This document shows positions 8,526 through 18,598 of a stretch of DNA of 44,989 bases, one piece after another. Within the stretch, counting starts at the first letter, position 1. Each line of letters opens with the position of its first letter. Location: the NCBI GenBank assembly GCA_017994695.1, contig JAGOKF010000026.1:1-44989 (forward strand), given 5' to 3'. The notes under the pieces are model-generated. The model did not search any database. It had not been told where the DNA came from and saw nothing but the letters and a program-made list of their open reading frames with translations. The DNA comes from Myxococcota bacterium. GTDB taxonomy: Bacteria; Myxococcota_A; UBA9042; DTJE01. A program made the position numbers and the translations under genes.

Positions 8526-9668
8526 TCAGTCCGTCCTCCCCAGGAGTTCCCGGTAGATGGCCTCGTGGGCGGCCGCCATCGCCCCGGGAGAATGGCGGCG
8601 CAGGGCCACGCCTCTCCCGCCGGCCCCGAGAAATGCGGCGGCCCCGGGGCGGGACAGGATCTCGTTCAGCACCGAGGCCAGGGCATCCGCACGCCCCGGC
8701 GGCACGCCGAGGGCGGCGCCCACCTCGACCAGTTCGTCCATCGGCGTCCCGCTGCCCACGATGGCCGGGACCCCGGCCATCAGCCCCTCCAGCAGCACCA
8801 GGGGCAGATCCGTCTTCGCGTAGGTGGTCTCGGCGGGCAGCACCTGGACGTCCACCGCCTGGAGGAGGTCTTGGAACCGGTCCACCCGCCCCGGGAAGCG
8901 CGCCTGCCCCGACGCCTCGAAGGGCTGGAGCGCCCGCCGCAGGTCCTGGAGGACCCGGGCCGCCGCGGGGGTCTTGGGGCGGCTGGCGAACAGGAAGACC
9001 GCTCTGGTCCTCTGGACCACCTGCGGCAGCGCCTCTGCCACCGTCCGGGCCGCGCTGCCGAACTCCAGGTCCCCGGCATAGAGCACCACGGGCTGATCCG
9101 CCGGCAGGCCCAGGGACTCCCGGAGGGCCGCCTTCCGCCCGGCATCGGGACAGGACCCCTCCTCGACCCCCGGGGGGACGTGCACGACCCGGCACGACAG
9201 GCCGCGACGCCGGACGACCTGCAGCACCCGATCGGCCCCCTGGCGCGACCACGAGATCACCACGTCCCCGAACAGTCCCTGTTCCAGGGCCGCCCCCCGG
9301 ATGGGCAGGCTCATCACCGTCTGCACCACCCGGATGCCGGGATGCCTCCGGCGCACCGCCCGGGCGGCCAGCGTGGTCGGGGCGTTCGGGGAGAAGAAGA
9401 AATGGACGATCGGCGGCAGGTCCTTGCGGAACAGCCGGGCCAGCAGCCGGGCCTTGTCCGGGAAGGGAACCGACCAGGACCAGGACCGGCGGAACACCTC
9501 GTCGCACCGCACGTGGGGAAGATCCAGGACCTGGCCCCGGGGTACTGGCACCCGGACCCGGAACCCCCGGATCTCCCGGGCGATCAGGTAGGGAAGCACC
9601 TTGCCGGAATCGTCCCAGGGAGGGGCCAGGGGCTTGCTGACGAAGAGGATGTCCTCCCGGGAAACCAC
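8526..9668 (-). CDS. Glycosyltransferase, GT4-like
   Basis: A 380-residue GT-B glycosyltransferase. The N-terminal half has LFVSKPLAPPWDDSGKV, equivalent to the Gly-rich acceptor-side loop. The C-terminal half has VLYAGDLEFGSAARTV and the nucleotide-sugar block LPLVLLEGLMAGVPAIVG with the conserved E-x-x-x-x-G-x-P pattern. No membrane span is evident. It starts at GTG 9668 behind a GGGAGGG site, 25 bases after pheT. The donor and acceptor are unknown. A translational link to pheST may simply reflect a growth-coupled operon. Confidence 0.86.
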   Translation of the reverse strand: MVSREDILFVSKPLAPPWDDSGKVLPYLIAREIRGFRVRVPVPRGQVLDLPHVRCDEVFRRSWSWSVPFPDKARLLARLFRKDLPPIVHFFFSPNAPTTLAARAVRRRHPGIRVVQTVMSLPIRGAALEQGLFGDVVISWSRQGADRVLQVVRRRGLSCRVVHVPPGVEEGSCPDAGRKAALRESLGLPADQPVVLYAGDLEFGSAARTVAEALPQVVQRTRAVFLFASRPKTPAAARVLQDLRRALQPFEASGQARFPGRVDRFQDLLQAVDVQVLPAETTYAKTDLPLVLLEGLMAGVPAIVGSGTPMDELVEVGAALGVPPGRADALASVLNEILSRPGAAAFLGAGGRGVALRRHSPGAMAAAHEAIYRELLGRTD

Positions 9669-9693
9669 CCGATGCCCTCCCGTCCCGCCGTCC

Positions 9694-12108
9694 TCAGGGG
9701 GCCGCCTCGCCCCAGCGCCAGGCCCCGTGCCTCCGGGCCTCGGCCACCACCGCCTCGACGGCCTGGCGCACCTCCGCCTCCTCCAGGGTCCGGTCGGGAG
9801 CCTGGAAGGTCAGGCGGAAGGTGATGCTCCGGTGGCCGTCGGGGATCGGGCTGCCCTCGTAGATCCCCACCAGTTCCGAGGCGACCCGGAAGGGACCGGC
9901 GCCCTCCTCCACGGCCCGGGCCAGCACCCCGTAGGGCAGGTCCCGGGGCGCCACCAGGGACAGGTCCGCCGTGATGGCCGGGTGCCGGGAGATGGCCTGG
10001 AACGCCTTTCGGGTCCTCGGCGCCTCCAGCAGGACGTCCAGGTCCACCTCCGCGACCGCGGCGATCCCCTTCACGTCCAGGGTCGCCAGCGTCGCCGGGT
10101 GCACCAGCCCGAAGGACCCCGCGGAACGGCCCGCCACCCGGACCTCCCCGAAGGACACCGGGTGCATCCAGGGCCACCTTGGCCCGGTCCAGTCCCCGTC
10201 CAGGTCCGCATCCCCGATCCCCAGGGCCGAAAGGAGGTGCTGCAGCAGTCCCTTGACCCTCCGGTAGGCGCTGGCCGGCCCCTCGGTTTCCTTCCCGGTC
10301 TTCCGCCAGGAGACCAGGCCCAGGCGGGTCGCCTGGACCGGGATCCCCTCGGCATCGAGGGTCCCCCGGAAGACCCGCCCGATTTCGAAGGCCCCGCCCT
10401 CGGGGAAGCGCCCGAAGTTCCGTTCCAGGACGCCCAGGAGGTTCGGCATCAGCGAAAAGCGCAGGTGGGTCAGGTCCTGGGAGATCGGGTTCTCGACCCC
10501 CAGGCGGTCCTCGAAGGCCACCCCCAGGCGCGCCAGAAGTTCGTTCGAATCGAACGAATAGGTCATCACCTCGTCCAGCCCGCCGGCGGCCGACAGCAGC
10601 CGGCGGACCTCCCGGGCCATCATCCGCCGGGGCTGGCGGGGCACCCGGACGACCGGCGCCAGGGGCGCCGCCGGGGGCACCTGGTCGTACCCGATCACCC
10701 GGCCCACCTCCTCCAGCAGGTCCTCGGGAATCGAGACGTCCTTGGTGGCCCTCCAGGACGGCACGGTGACCTCGAAGCGGCCCTGGCGTTCCTCGACCTC
10801 GAATCCCAGGTGGACCAGGATCGACCGCGTCCGTTCCCGGGGCACCTCGACCCCCAGGCGCCGGGACACGAAGGCCGGGTCCAGCGGGATCCGCAGAGGC
10901 TCCCGGGCGGGGGACCCCAGGTCCGCCGGGCGGGTCCGGACCCTCGCCCCCGGGGTCCACCGGGACAGCAGTTCGAAGAACAGCGCCATGGCCATCGGCG
11001 GCAGGTTCGGATCGAGGCTCTTCTCGAAGCGGGCCGAGGAGTCCGTGCGGACCCCGTGGCGCAGGGCCGCCCGGCGGATCCGGGCCGGGTGGAAGGTCGC
11101 GCATTCGAGCACCACCTCGGTGGTGTCGTCGGCGATGCCGCTCTCCTCGCCGCCCATCACGCCCGCGAGGGCCACCGGACGCTCCCGGTCGGCGATCACC
11201 AGGTCCTCGGCCGTCAGCAGCAGTTCCCGCCCGTCGAGCAGCCGCAGGATCTCCCCGGGTCGGGCCCGGCGGACCACGATGCCGTCGCCCCGGAGATGGC
11301 GGCGGTCGAAGGCATGGACCGGCTCCCCCAGGGCGAGCATCACGTAGTTGGTCGCGTCCACCACCTGGTTGATGGGCCGCAGGCCGACGGCCCGGAGGCG
11401 CCGCTGGACCTCGAAGGGGGACTGGAGGATCCGGACGCCGTCGTAGGCCTGGGCCATGTACCTGGGGCAGTCGGCCGGGTCCTCGACCTCCACGGAAACC
11501 GGCTCCTCGGGACCCTCGGCCGGGCGCAGCACCGGGACCCGGAGAGGCCGGCCCAGCATCGCGGCGATCTCCCGGGCCAGCCCCAGGTGGCCCCAGAGGT
11601 CCGGGCGGTGGGTCAGGGACTTGTTGTCCACCTCGAAGACGTGGTCCTCCACGGGCAGCACCGCCGGCAGGGAGGCCCCGAGAGGCGTCCCCTCGGGCAG
11701 CAGCAGCACCCCCGAGTGGTCGTCCGAGATCCCCATCTCCCGTTCCGACAGCAGCACGGCCTCGGATCGCACCCCCCGCAGGTCCACCGCCCGCACCTCG
11801 GTACCGTCGGGCAGCCGCGTCCCGGGCAGCGCGACCGGGACCAGGGCCCCCTCGGCCAGATTCGGCGCTCCCGAGACCCCGGTGACCCGCCGGTCGCCGA
11901 AGTCCAGGTCCGCCACCCGCAGTCTTTCCGCCGAGGGGTGGGGCCGAAGGGCCGCGATCCGGGCCACGCGGACCGCCTGGAGCCCCGCCCCCAGGTGATG
12001 GACCCCCTCCAGTTCCGCCACCGTCATCGTGAACCGGTCGGCCACGACCTGCACCGGGAGGCCCTGGAGGTCCACGAAATCCGAGATCCAGTTCCACGAG
12101 AATCGCAT
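9694..12108 (-). CDS. pheT: Phenylalanine--tRNA ligase beta subunit
   Basis: An 804-residue PheRS beta chain, the normal bacterial length. In order it shows the N-terminal [14 protein letters not shown], the EMAP-II-like tRNA-binding domain ([16 protein letters not shown]), B3/B4 editing domain ([19 protein letters not shown]), B5 DNA-binding-like domain, catalytic-like core ([10 protein letters not shown], then [11 protein letters not shown]) and the C-terminal anticodon-binding FDX-ACB domain ([19 protein letters not shown] to the end). ATG 12108 follows a GGAGG site and lies 26 bases after pheS. It charges tRNA-Phe as an alpha2beta2 tetramer with PheS. Confidence 0.97.
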   Translation of the reverse strand: MRFSWNWISDFVDLQGLPVQVVADRFTMTVAELEGVHHLGAGLQAVRVARIAALRPHPSAERLRVADLDFGDRRVTGVSGAPNLAEGALVPVALPGTRLPDGTEVRAVDLRGVRSEAVLLSEREMGISDDHSGVLLLPEGTPLGASLPAVLPVEDHVFEVDNKSLTHRPDLWGHLGLAREIAAMLGRPLRVPVLRPAEGPEEPVSVEVEDPADCPRYMAQAYDGVRILQSPFEVQRRLRAVGLRPINQVVDATNYVMLALGEPVHAFDRRHLRGDGIVVRRARPGEILRLLDGRELLLTAEDLVIADRERPVALAGVMGGEESGIADDTTEVVLECATFHPARIRRAALRHGVRTDSSARFEKSLDPNLPPMAMALFFELLSRWTPGARVRTRPADLGSPAREPLRIPLDPAFVSRRLGVEVPRERTRSILVHLGFEVEERQGRFEVTVPSWRATKDVSIPEDLLEEVGRVIGYDQVPPAAPLAPVVRVPRQPRRMMAREVRRLLSAAGGLDEVMTYSFDSNELLARLGVAFEDRLGVENPISQDLTHLRFSLMPNLLGVLERNFGRFPEGGAFEIGRVFRGTLDAEGIPVQATRLGLVSWRKTGKETEGPASAYRRVKGLLQHLLSALGIGDADLDGDWTGPRWPWMHPVSFGEVRVAGRSAGSFGLVHPATLATLDVKGIAAVAEVDLDVLLEAPRTRKAFQAISRHPAITADLSLVAPRDLPYGVLARAVEEGAGPFRVASELVGIYEGSPIPDGHRSITFRLTFQAPDRTLEEAEVRQAVEAVVAEARRHGAWRWGEAAP

Positions 12109-12134
12109 GCCATCCCTCCGGCCCGAGCCGTCGT

Positions 12135-13142
12135 TCAGAACTGCCGGACGAACCTCAGGTCCCCGGACATCAGCCAGCGGATGTCGTCGATGCCGTAGCG
12201 CATCATCACCAGCCGCGAGAGGCCCAGCCCGAAGGCCCAGCCTTCCCATTCCGCCGGGTCCAGTCCCCCGGCCCGGATCACGTTCGGGTGGACCAGCCCG
12301 CAGGGCAGCAGTTCGACCCAGCCGGACCGCTTGCAGACCGGGCAGCCCTCCCCGCCGCAGACCCGGCACCGGAGGTCCAGTTCGAAGCCCGGCTCCACGA
12401 AGGGGAAGAAGCCCGGACGCAGGCGGACCTGGACCTTTTCGCCGAAGATCCCCTCCAGCAGCGTCATCATCGAGTAGAGCATGTGGGCCACCGAGACGTC
12501 GCGGTCCACCATCAGCCCCTCGACCTGGTGGAAGGTGTGCTCGTGGGAGGCGTCGGTGGCCTCGCAGCGGTAGACCCGCCCCGGGAAGATGGCCCGGAAG
12601 GGCGGCGCCAGTTCCCGCATCGCCCGCACCTGGCCCGGGGACGTGTGGGTCCGCAGCACGTTGCCGCCGGGCAGGTAGAAGGTGTCCTGGGTCTCCCGGG
12701 CCGGGTGGTCGGGGGGGATGTTGAGCCCGTCGAAGTTCAGGAAGGCGCTTTCGGCCTCGGGGTAGTCCAGGATGTGGAATCCCATGCCCTCGAAGAGATC
12801 CTCCACCTCCTCGACGACCCGGGTGAGGGGGTGCAGGTGCCCGGCCGCCGGGGGAATGCCCGGCAGGGTCCGGTCGATCCCCTCGGCCCGGGCCTTCGCC
12901 TCGATCTCCTCCCGGAGGATCTCCCGGCGCCGTTCCTCGATGGCCGCCTCCAGGTCCCTCTTCAGTTCATTGAGGGCCTGGCCCCGGGCCCGCCGCTCCT
13001 CGGGGGCGAGACCTCCCAGCTCCTTCAGGGCCTGGGTCACCCTCCCCTTCTTGCCGAGCCACCGGACCTCGACCTCCCGCAGGGCCTCGGAGGTCCCCGC
13101 CCCGGCCACCTCCGCCAGTCCCTCCTCCCGCAGCGCATCCAT
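12135..13142 (-). CDS. pheS: Phenylalanine--tRNA ligase alpha subunit
   Basis: A 335-residue class II aminoacyl-tRNA synthetase catalytic subunit. An N-terminal coiled coil (about 1-85) precedes motif 1 ([20 protein letters not shown]), motif 2 ([20 protein letters not shown]) and motif 3 ([18 protein letters not shown]). A CxxC...CxxC insert ([17 protein letters not shown], about 278-294) could bind zinc, as in many bacterial PheS. ATG 13142 has a GGGAGG site. It is the first gene of the long minus-strand run and has a plausible promoter just upstream. Confidence 0.97.
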   Translation of the reverse strand: MDALREEGLAEVAGAGTSEALREVEVRWLGKKGRVTQALKELGGLAPEERRARGQALNELKRDLEAAIEERRREILREEIEAKARAEGIDRTLPGIPPAAGHLHPLTRVVEEVEDLFEGMGFHILDYPEAESAFLNFDGLNIPPDHPARETQDTFYLPGGNVLRTHTSPGQVRAMRELAPPFRAIFPGRVYRCEATDASHEHTFHQVEGLMVDRDVSVAHMLYSMMTLLEGIFGEKVQVRLRPGFFPFVEPGFELDLRCRVCGGEGCPVCKRSGWVELLPCGLVHPNVIRAGGLDPAEWEGWAFGLGLSRLVMMRYGIDDIRWLMSGDLRFVRQF

Positions 13143-13169
13143 CTCCCGGCCTCCCCTCGGGACCGCGGA

Positions 13170-13198
13170 GTTGTAGCACCGACGCCCCTTCCTGTCGA
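13170..13198 (-). promoter_or_regulatory. Candidate sigma70-type promoter for the pheS operon
   Basis: On the minus strand TCGACA (13198-13193, one mismatch to TTGACA) is followed after exactly 17 bases by TACAAC (13175-13170, four of six matches). It lies about 30 bases before the pheS ATG and within the only gap on this side. No phenylalanine-codon leader peptide with an attenuator was seen. Confidence 0.4.
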
Positions 13199-13242
13199 TC
13201 CCTCGAGGGCCCCGGGAACGCGCCGCCCGGGGGCACCTGCGA

Positions 13243-13272
13243 TTGACGCCGCCGGCGGCGGCGAGGCAGAAT
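13243..13272 (+). promoter_or_regulatory. Candidate promoter for the CoA-transferase operon
   Basis: TTGACG (13243-13248) and CAGAAT (13267-13272) are spaced by 18 bases, 28 bases before the ATG of the first gene. The spacer is a run of CCG/CGG repeats. It sits in the divergent gap shared with pheS. Confidence 0.35.
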
Positions 13273-13299
13273 CGGCGCGCCCGGGATCACGGAGGGCTC

Positions 13300-13998
13300 A
13301 TGAACAAGGTCTTCGAAAGCGCCGACGCGGCGGTGGCCGACATTCCCGACGGCGCCACCATCGCCGTGGGGGGATTCGGCCTCTGCGGGAACCCCGAGAA
13401 CCTGATCCGGGCCCTGCACCGGAAGGGGACCCGGGACCTCACCATCATCAGCAACAACTGCGGCATCGACGGCGAGGGCCTGGGCATCCTGCTGGACGCC
13501 GGGCAGGTCCGGAAGATCATCGCCTCCTACGTCGGCGAGAACCGCCGCTTCGAGCAGTTGTTCCTGTCGGGGGAACTGGAGGTCGAACTGGTGCCCCAGG
13601 GAACGCTGGCCGAGGCGATCCGGGCCGGAGGGGCGGGAATCCCGGCCTTCTACACCGCCACGGGCGTCGGGACGCCCCGGGCCGAGGGGCGGGAGACCCG
13701 GGTCTTCGACGGGCGGGAATACCTGCTGGAACGGGCCCTCCGGGCGGACTTCGCCCTGGTGAAGGCCTGGAAGGGGGACCGGGCCGGCAACCTCGTGTAC
13801 CGGAAGACCGCCCGCAACTTCAATCCCATGGTGGCCACCTGCGCTCCGATCACCCTCGCCGAGGTGGAAATCCTGGTGGAGAACGGCGACATCGATCCCG
13901 ACGCGGTCCACACCCCGGCGGTCTTCGTCCAGCGCATCCTGCAGGGGACCGACTACCGCAAACCCATCGAGAAGCGGACCACCAGGCCCCGGGCCTGA
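13300..13998 (+). CDS. 3-oxoacid CoA-transferase, subunit A
   Basis: A 232-residue SCOT/AtoD-type alpha subunit. [17 protein letters not shown] (about 25-42) is the CoA-binding GGFGLCG region, and [15 protein letters not shown] follows. The C-terminal half has [29 protein letters not shown] and the usual [11 protein letters not shown]. With subunit B it moves CoA between succinyl-CoA and a 3-oxoacid such as acetoacetate. ATG 13300 is chosen because GGAGG is directly upstream; a longer frame to 13243 would start inside the promoter. It is followed 11 bases later by subunit B. Confidence 0.95.
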   Translation: MNKVFESADAAVADIPDGATIAVGGFGLCGNPENLIRALHRKGTRDLTIISNNCGIDGEGLGILLDAGQVRKIIASYVGENRRFEQLFLSGELEVELVPQGTLAEAIRAGGAGIPAFYTATGVGTPRAEGRETRVFDGREYLLERALRADFALVKAWKGDRAGNLVYRKTARNFNPMVATCAPITLAEVEILVENGDIDPDAVHTPAVFVQRILQGTDYRKPIEKRTTRPRA

Positions 13999-14009
13999 AG
14001 GAGGAACCG

Positions 14010-14660
14010 ATGCTGACACGGGAAGAGATCGCCCGCAGAGCGGCCCTGGAGATCCGGGACGGCTTCACGGTCAACCTGGGCATCGGCCTGCCGACGCTGG
14101 TGGCCAACTTCCTGCCCTCCCACCTGGACGTCACCTTCCACAGCGAGAACGGGATGCTGGGCGTGGGGCCCTTCCCCTACGAAGGGGAGGAGGACCCGGA
14201 CCTGATCAACGCCGGCAAGCAGACCGTCAGCGAGACGCCCGGCTGCTCCTATTTCAGCAGCGCGGACTCCTTCGCGATGATCCGGGGCGGCCACGTGGAC
14301 ATGACCATCCTGGGGGCGATGGAGGTGTCCCGGTACGGGGACCTCGCCAACTGGATGATCCCGGGGAAGATGGTGAAGGGCATGGGCGGGGCGATGGACC
14401 TGGTGGCCGGGGTTCCCCGGGTGATCGTCGCGATGGAGCACACCGCGAAGGGCCAGCCGAAGATCCTGGAGCGGTGCACGCTGCCCCTGACGGGACGGCG
14501 GTGCGTGCACCGGATCATCACGGACCTGGCGGTGATGGACGTGGGCCCGTCGGGCCTGACGCTGGTCGAGGTCGCGCCGGGCCACGGCGTCGAGGATGTC
14601 CGCCAGGCCACCGGATGCCCCTTCGAGGTCTCGCCGAACCTGCGGGAGATGCCCCTCTGA
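14010..14660 (+). CDS. 3-oxoacid CoA-transferase, subunit B
   Basis: A 216-residue beta subunit carrying the catalytic glutamate in [10 protein letters not shown] (about 49-58). [15 protein letters not shown] and [20 protein letters not shown] are the other family blocks. The Glu forms the enzyme-CoA thioester during transfer. It is preceded by AAGGAGGA 7 bases before ATG 14010. The pair could serve ketone-body or short-chain acid activation; the exact acid cannot be deduced. Confidence 0.95.
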   Translation: MLTREEIARRAALEIRDGFTVNLGIGLPTLVANFLPSHLDVTFHSENGMLGVGPFPYEGEEDPDLINAGKQTVSETPGCSYFSSADSFAMIRGGHVDMTILGAMEVSRYGDLANWMIPGKMVKGMGGAMDLVAGVPRVIVAMEHTAKGQPKILERCTLPLTGRRCVHRIITDLAVMDVGPSGLTLVEVAPGHGVEDVRQATGCPFEVSPNLREMPL

Positions 14661-15454
14661 ACCAGACCTCCGCCACCGGATCCCTCCTGCGACGCCTCGG
14701 GGACCTGCTGCACCTCCGGGAGGCCCGGGATGCGGCCCGGGCGATCCCCCTCGAGGCCGCCGTGGTGCTGCTGTCGATCCCGCTGGTGATGACGACCTTC
14801 TGGTACTTCGGCCGGTCGGGGTTCTACCAGCAGCACCTGGATCCCCTGGTGCCCCCAGACCTGCCGCTTCGCCACCTCTATCCCTTCTTCTACTTCGCCG
14901 TGTCGTCGGTCGTGATCCGGCTGCTGGTTCCCCTGGCCCTGGTCCGCCTGGTGCTGCGGCGATCGCCGAGGGACTACGGGTTCGGGGCACCCCGGCGCTT
15001 CGAGTACACCTGGGCCTACGGGCTGCTGTGGCTCCTGGTGATCCCCTTCATCGCCCACGCCGCGGGCCTGCCCTCCTTCCAGCAGCGCTATCCCTTCTGC
15101 GGCGACGCGATCCTCCGGGACGGGGCCGTGCCGGTGGTCGATTTCCTGGTCTACCAGGCCTTCTACGGGCTGGTCTTCGTCAGCGGCGAGGGCTACTGGC
15201 GGGGCTTCGTGGTCTTCGGACTCCGGCGGCACATCGGGGACCTGGGCATCCTGGTGATGGTGACCCCGTACGTGATGAGCCACTACGGGAAGCCCGCCGC
15301 CGAGTCCTACGCGGCCATCCTGACGGGACTGGTGCTGGGCTTCCTGGCCCTGCGCCACGGGTCCTTCTGGCTGGGGGTGGCGGTCCACTGGGCCGCGGCG
15401 CTGGCGATGGACCTGCTGGCGATCCACCGCCACGGGTGGCCCTTCGCCTGGTAG
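14615..15454 (+). CDS. CPBP-like (Abi/CAAX) integral membrane protein
   Basis: About 279 residues with several strong membrane segments ([51 protein letters not shown]). The CPBP metal-protease motifs appear in altered form. SGEGYWRGF stands where EExxxR is usual, so the first Glu is missing. YVMSHYGKP supplies a His and [12 protein letters not shown] the last motif. It may be a degenerate or divergent protease. The start is uncertain: ATG 14615 overlaps subunit B by 46 bases, while a CTG at 14657 overlapping the stop and preceded by GGGAG is a credible alternative. It probably belongs to the same transcript. Confidence 0.75.
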   Translation: MPLRGLAEPAGDAPLNQTSATGSLLRRLGDLLHLREARDAARAIPLEAAVVLLSIPLVMTTFWYFGRSGFYQQHLDPLVPPDLPLRHLYPFFYFAVSSVVIRLLVPLALVRLVLRRSPRDYGFGAPRRFEYTWAYGLLWLLVIPFIAHAAGLPSFQQRYPFCGDAILRDGAVPVVDFLVYQAFYGLVFVSGEGYWRGFVVFGLRRHIGDLGILVMVTPYVMSHYGKPAAESYAAILTGLVLGFLALRHGSFWLGVAVHWAAALAMDLLAIHRHGWPFAW

Positions 15455-15466
15455 CGGGGAGGCGGG

Positions 15467-15898
15467 ATGCGCATCCTGGCCATCGACTCCGGCACGGTCC
15501 GCTGCGGGCTGGCCATCTGCGACCCGTCGGAGTCGGTGGTGACGCCGGCGGGAACCGTGGAGGTCGGGCGGGGCACGGACCTGCCCGGTCGGCTGCTGGC
15601 CCGGGCCGAGGCGATGGAGGCCGAGGCGCTGCTGGTGGGCATCCCGAAGAACCTCGACGGCACCGAGGGGCCCCGGGCCCGGGCGGCACACGCCCTGGCG
15701 GACCGGCTGGAGGAGGCGGGCCGCCTGCCGGTCTTCCGCTTCGACGAGGCCCTGACGTCCTTCGAGGCGGACCTGCGCCTGGAAGAGGCCGGAGGTCGCA
15801 GGGGGGATCCCCGGAAGGTCCGCCGGTCGGGACGCCGGGATTCGGTGGCGGCCGCGGTGCTGCTGGAGCGCTTCCTGGACCGCCGGAGGTCGCCATGA
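15467..15898 (+). CDS. ruvX: RuvX/YqgF-family Holliday junction resolvase-like protein
   Basis: A 143-residue RNase H-fold protein of standard YqgF length. ILAIDSGTVRCGLAICD (3-19) holds the first catalytic Asp, VGIPKNLDG (57-65) is the family loop with ALTSFEAD after it, and the C-terminal RRDSVAAAVLL provides the last Asp. Family members process Holliday junctions or pre-16S rRNA. ATG 15467 follows GGGGAGG. Its stop overlaps the ATG of the ABC ATPase gene by 4 bases. Confidence 0.92.
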   Translation: MRILAIDSGTVRCGLAICDPSESVVTPAGTVEVGRGTDLPGRLLARAEAMEAEALLVGIPKNLDGTEGPRARAAHALADRLEEAGRLPVFRFDEALTSFEADLRLEEAGGRRGDPRKVRRSGRRDSVAAAVLLERFLDRRRSP

Positions 15899-16680
15899 CG
15901 GCGGACGCGGCGGTCCGGACCCGGGCGCTGTGCAAGGACTACCTGGCCCCCCTCACCTGGGGAGCGATCCTCCGGGGACGCTGGCGTCGCACCCCCGTGC
16001 GGGCCCTCCAGGACCTGGACCTCGCGGTGCCCGAAGGCAGCGTCGTCGCCCTGGTGGGTCCGAACGGCGCGGGGAAGACGACGCTGCTGAAACTGCTGGC
16101 GGGACTGGTGCTGCCCACCTCCGGGGAGGCGCGGGTGCTGGGCCTGGACCCCGAGCGCAATCCCCTGGAGATCCGGCGCCAGGTCGGCTACTGCATCACC
16201 GAGGGGCGGTCCTTCTTCCTGCGCCTCTCGGGCCGGGAGAACCTCCGCTTCTTCGGGGCCCTGGCGGGCCTCGTCGGGGATCCCCGGGATCGCCGCATCG
16301 GCGAACTGCTCGAGGAACTGGAACTGGCGGACGTCGCCGACCGGCAGGTGCTGTCCTACAGCGACGGGATGCGCCAGCGCCTGGCTCTGGCGAGGGCCCT
16401 GCTGCACGGTCCCCGTCTGCTGCTGCTGGACGAGGTCAGCCGGGGCCTGGACCCGCGGCTCCGCTCCCGAGTCCATTCCCTGGTCCGGGACGACCTGGCC
16501 CGGAACCGGCGGGTCACGGTCCTCTGGGCGAGCCACCAGATGGAGGAGGTCGAGGCCCTTTCGGACCGGGTGCTGGCGATGGACCGGGGGCGCCTGGTGG
16601 CCGACGGGACCTTCGGGGAGGTCCGGCCGGTGCTGGACTCCCTGTTCCGGGAAAGGCGCCCGGGGGGAGGCCCGCCGTGA
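15895..16680 (+). CDS. ABC transporter ATP-binding protein (ABC-2 exporter)
   Basis: A 261-residue ATPase with Walker A GPNGAGKTT (about 50-58), Q-loop YCITEGRSFF, signature YSDGMRQRLALARAL, Walker B RLLLLDE and an H-loop in LWASHQMEE. The extended segment before the core (WGAILRGRWRRTPVRAL) is common in ABC-2 exporters of the DrrA/CcmA/polysaccharide-export kind. ATG 15895 overlaps the ruvX stop (ATGA), and its own stop overlaps the permease start (GTGA). It should power the adjacent permease. Confidence 0.94.
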   Translation: MTADAAVRTRALCKDYLAPLTWGAILRGRWRRTPVRALQDLDLAVPEGSVVALVGPNGAGKTTLLKLLAGLVLPTSGEARVLGLDPERNPLEIRRQVGYCITEGRSFFLRLSGRENLRFFGALAGLVGDPRDRRIGELLEELELADVADRQVLSYSDGMRQRLALARALLHGPRLLLLDEVSRGLDPRLRSRVHSLVRDDLARNRRVTVLWASHQMEEVEALSDRVLAMDRGRLVADGTFGEVRPVLDSLFRERRPGGGPP

Positions 16681-17501
16681 CGCCGTGGACCCTGGAAGCC
16701 GGCCGGGCCTGGGCCTTCCTGCGCCGGGACTTTCTGTTCCGGTGGTCGTACAAGTTCGGCTTCCTCTACGACATCGGCGCCCTCTTCAGCAGCCTCGTCG
16801 CCCTCCACTTCACGAACCGGATGCTCGCCGCGGCCCCTCCTCCCTCGGTGACGGCCTACGGGACCGATTACTTCACCTTCGCCCTGGTGGGGATCGCCTT
16901 CCTGGACTACATGTGGGTCTCGATGCGGTCCTTCGCCCAGCAGGTCCGGATGGCCCAGTTGATGGGCACCTTGGAGGCGATGCTGGCGACCCCCGTGCCG
17001 CCCTTCCGCATCCTGTGCTACAGCGCCCTGTGGCCCTACGCCTGGACCACCATCCGCGCCGTCCTCTACCTGGTGCTGGGAGTGCTGGTCTTCGAGGCCG
17101 ACTTCGGGGCGGTCAACGTCCTGTCGGCGGTGGTCTTCCTGGCGGCGATGGTGGCGGCGTTCGCAGGCCTCGGGATCGCCTCGGCGGCCCTGACGCTCTA
17201 CCTGAAGCAGGCCGATCCCATCACCGCGGCCATCGGGGGCGTGTCGTTCCTCTTCGGGGGCATCGTCTATCCCGTCGCCTCGCTCCCGGAGGCCCTCCAG
17301 CCCGTCGCCTGGGCCCTCCCGATGACCCATGCCGTCGAGGGACTGCGGCGGGCATTCCTCTCCGGCGCGACCCTGGCGGACCTGTCGGGCCACCTGGGGA
17401 TGCTGGTCCTCTGGGCCCTGCTATCATTCCTGCTGGCCGCCTGGTCCCTGAGGCGGGTGGTCCGCATCCTGTCCCGGGAGGGGTCCTTCGGGGCCTATTG
17501 A
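16677..17501 (+). CDS. ABC-2 type transporter permease
   Basis: A 274-residue membrane protein with six likely helices. A short cytoplasmic N-terminus leads to FGFLYDIGALFSSLVALHF, then FTFALVGIAFLDYMWV, the coupling region RMAQLMGTLEAMLATPV, and three more spans, including VSFLFGGIVYPVASLPEALQ. The LMGTLEAMLATP element is characteristic of ABC-2 permeases. It starts at GTG 16677 inside the ATPase stop codon. The substrate is unknown: drugs, lipids and glycans are all possible. Confidence 0.92.
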   Translation: MTPWTLEAGRAWAFLRRDFLFRWSYKFGFLYDIGALFSSLVALHFTNRMLAAAPPPSVTAYGTDYFTFALVGIAFLDYMWVSMRSFAQQVRMAQLMGTLEAMLATPVPPFRILCYSALWPYAWTTIRAVLYLVLGVLVFEADFGAVNVLSAVVFLAAMVAAFAGLGIASAALTLYLKQADPITAAIGGVSFLFGGIVYPVASLPEALQPVAWALPMTHAVEGLRRAFLSGATLADLSGHLGMLVLWALLSFLLAAWSLRRVVRILSREGSFGAY

Positions 17502-17503
17502 CC

Positions 17504-18529
17504 ATGGAAGAACCGATCCTGGAGGAACTGGCTCCCGCCCGCTTCTGGGAACCCGCCGGGGGCCTGTCGGTCCGCTGCGGCCTGTGCCCGGCGCGGTGCC
17601 TGCTGGCCGACGGAGGCGCCGGCCGGTGCGGGGCCCGGACCAACCGGGGCGGGGTCCTCTTCAGCCGGGTGTACGGGCACCTGAAGGCCCTGAACGTGGA
17701 CCCCATCGAGAAGAAGCCCCTCTACCACGTGCTCCCGGGCACCCCGATCCTGTCGGTGGGGACCTCGGGCTGCAACCTGACCTGCTCCTTCTGCCAGAAC
17801 TGGTCCCTCTCCCGGGCCCCCTCGGTCCCGTCGGAAGAGGCGATCCCCCCGTCCCGCCTGGTCCGGCTGGCGGACCAGCACCGGTGCCCCACCATCGCGT
17901 TCACCTACAACGAGCCCACCATCCAGGCGGAATACGTGATGGACACCGCCGCCCTGGCCCACCGGCAGGGGTTGAAGGTGGTGATGGTGACCAACGGCTA
18001 CGTCACCCGGGAAGCCCTCCCGGAACTCTACCGGGACGTCGATGCGGCCAACGTGGACCTGAAGTCCTTCGACGACGCCTTCTACCGGGAGCACTGCGGG
18101 GGGACGGTGGGTGCGGTGCTGGGCGCCCTGGAGGCCCTCCGGGGCCTGGGGGTCTTCCTGGAGGTCACCACGCTGGTGATCCCCGGCCTCAATGACACCC
18201 CCGAGGAGATGCGGCGGGAGGCGGCCTGGATCCGGGACCACCTGGGCCCCGAGACGCCCCTGCACCTCTCGGCGTTCCATCCCGACCACCGGATGCGGGA
18301 CCGGCCCCCGACGCCCCGGACCACCCTGGGCATTCTCCGGGAGGCGGCCCTGGCCGAGGGGCTGGCCTTCGTGTACGAGGGCAACGTGGCCGGAGGGACA
18401 TCCACCACCTTCTGCCCCGGGTGTGGCCGGGCGGTGATCGACCGGGCCTGGTTCTCGGTGACCCGGATGGACCTGACGGCCGGGCGATGCCGCCACTGCG
18501 GCCGCCGTCTCCCCGGCATCTGGGAGTAG
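17504..18529 (+). CDS. amrS: AmmeMemoRadiSam system radical SAM enzyme
   Basis: A 341-residue radical SAM protein. The [4Fe-4S]/SAM motif CNLTCSFC is at 90-97 (C90, C94, C97). An N-terminal Cys cluster (CGLCPARC) precedes it, with TIAFTYNEPTI, the NVDLKSF strand and TTLVIPGLNDT in the barrel. A C-terminal zinc ribbon (CPGCGR, then CRHCGRRLPG) matches the longer AmmeMemoRadiSam form. The usual AMMECR1 and MEMO1 partners are not in this window. It begins two bases after the permease stop and ends in TAG. The reaction is not established for this family; relation to PFL-activating enzymes is from fold only. Confidence 0.9.
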   Translation: MEEPILEELAPARFWEPAGGLSVRCGLCPARCLLADGGAGRCGARTNRGGVLFSRVYGHLKALNVDPIEKKPLYHVLPGTPILSVGTSGCNLTCSFCQNWSLSRAPSVPSEEAIPPSRLVRLADQHRCPTIAFTYNEPTIQAEYVMDTAALAHRQGLKVVMVTNGYVTREALPELYRDVDAANVDLKSFDDAFYREHCGGTVGAVLGALEALRGLGVFLEVTTLVIPGLNDTPEEMRREAAWIRDHLGPETPLHLSAFHPDHRMRDRPPTPRTTLGILREAALAEGLAFVYEGNVAGGTSTTFCPGCGRAVIDRAWFSVTRMDLTAGRCRHCGRRLPGIWE

Positions 18530-18598
18530 CCCGCCCGCAGACCCGACGGCCGCCTGGATGTCGGCATGGAAGGGCGTTTCTCCGGCGGACCCCGGGGG

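Noticed and set aside
6647-9640. A 997-codon plus-strand frame across the exporter, DUF2804, methyltransferase and glycosyltransferase genes
   Set aside because: Antisense shadow of four recognised genes; low-complexity composition.
13143-13299. Phe-codon leader peptide/attenuator before pheS
   Set aside because: No short frame rich in TTC/TTT with a terminator-like stem was seen between the promoter and pheS.
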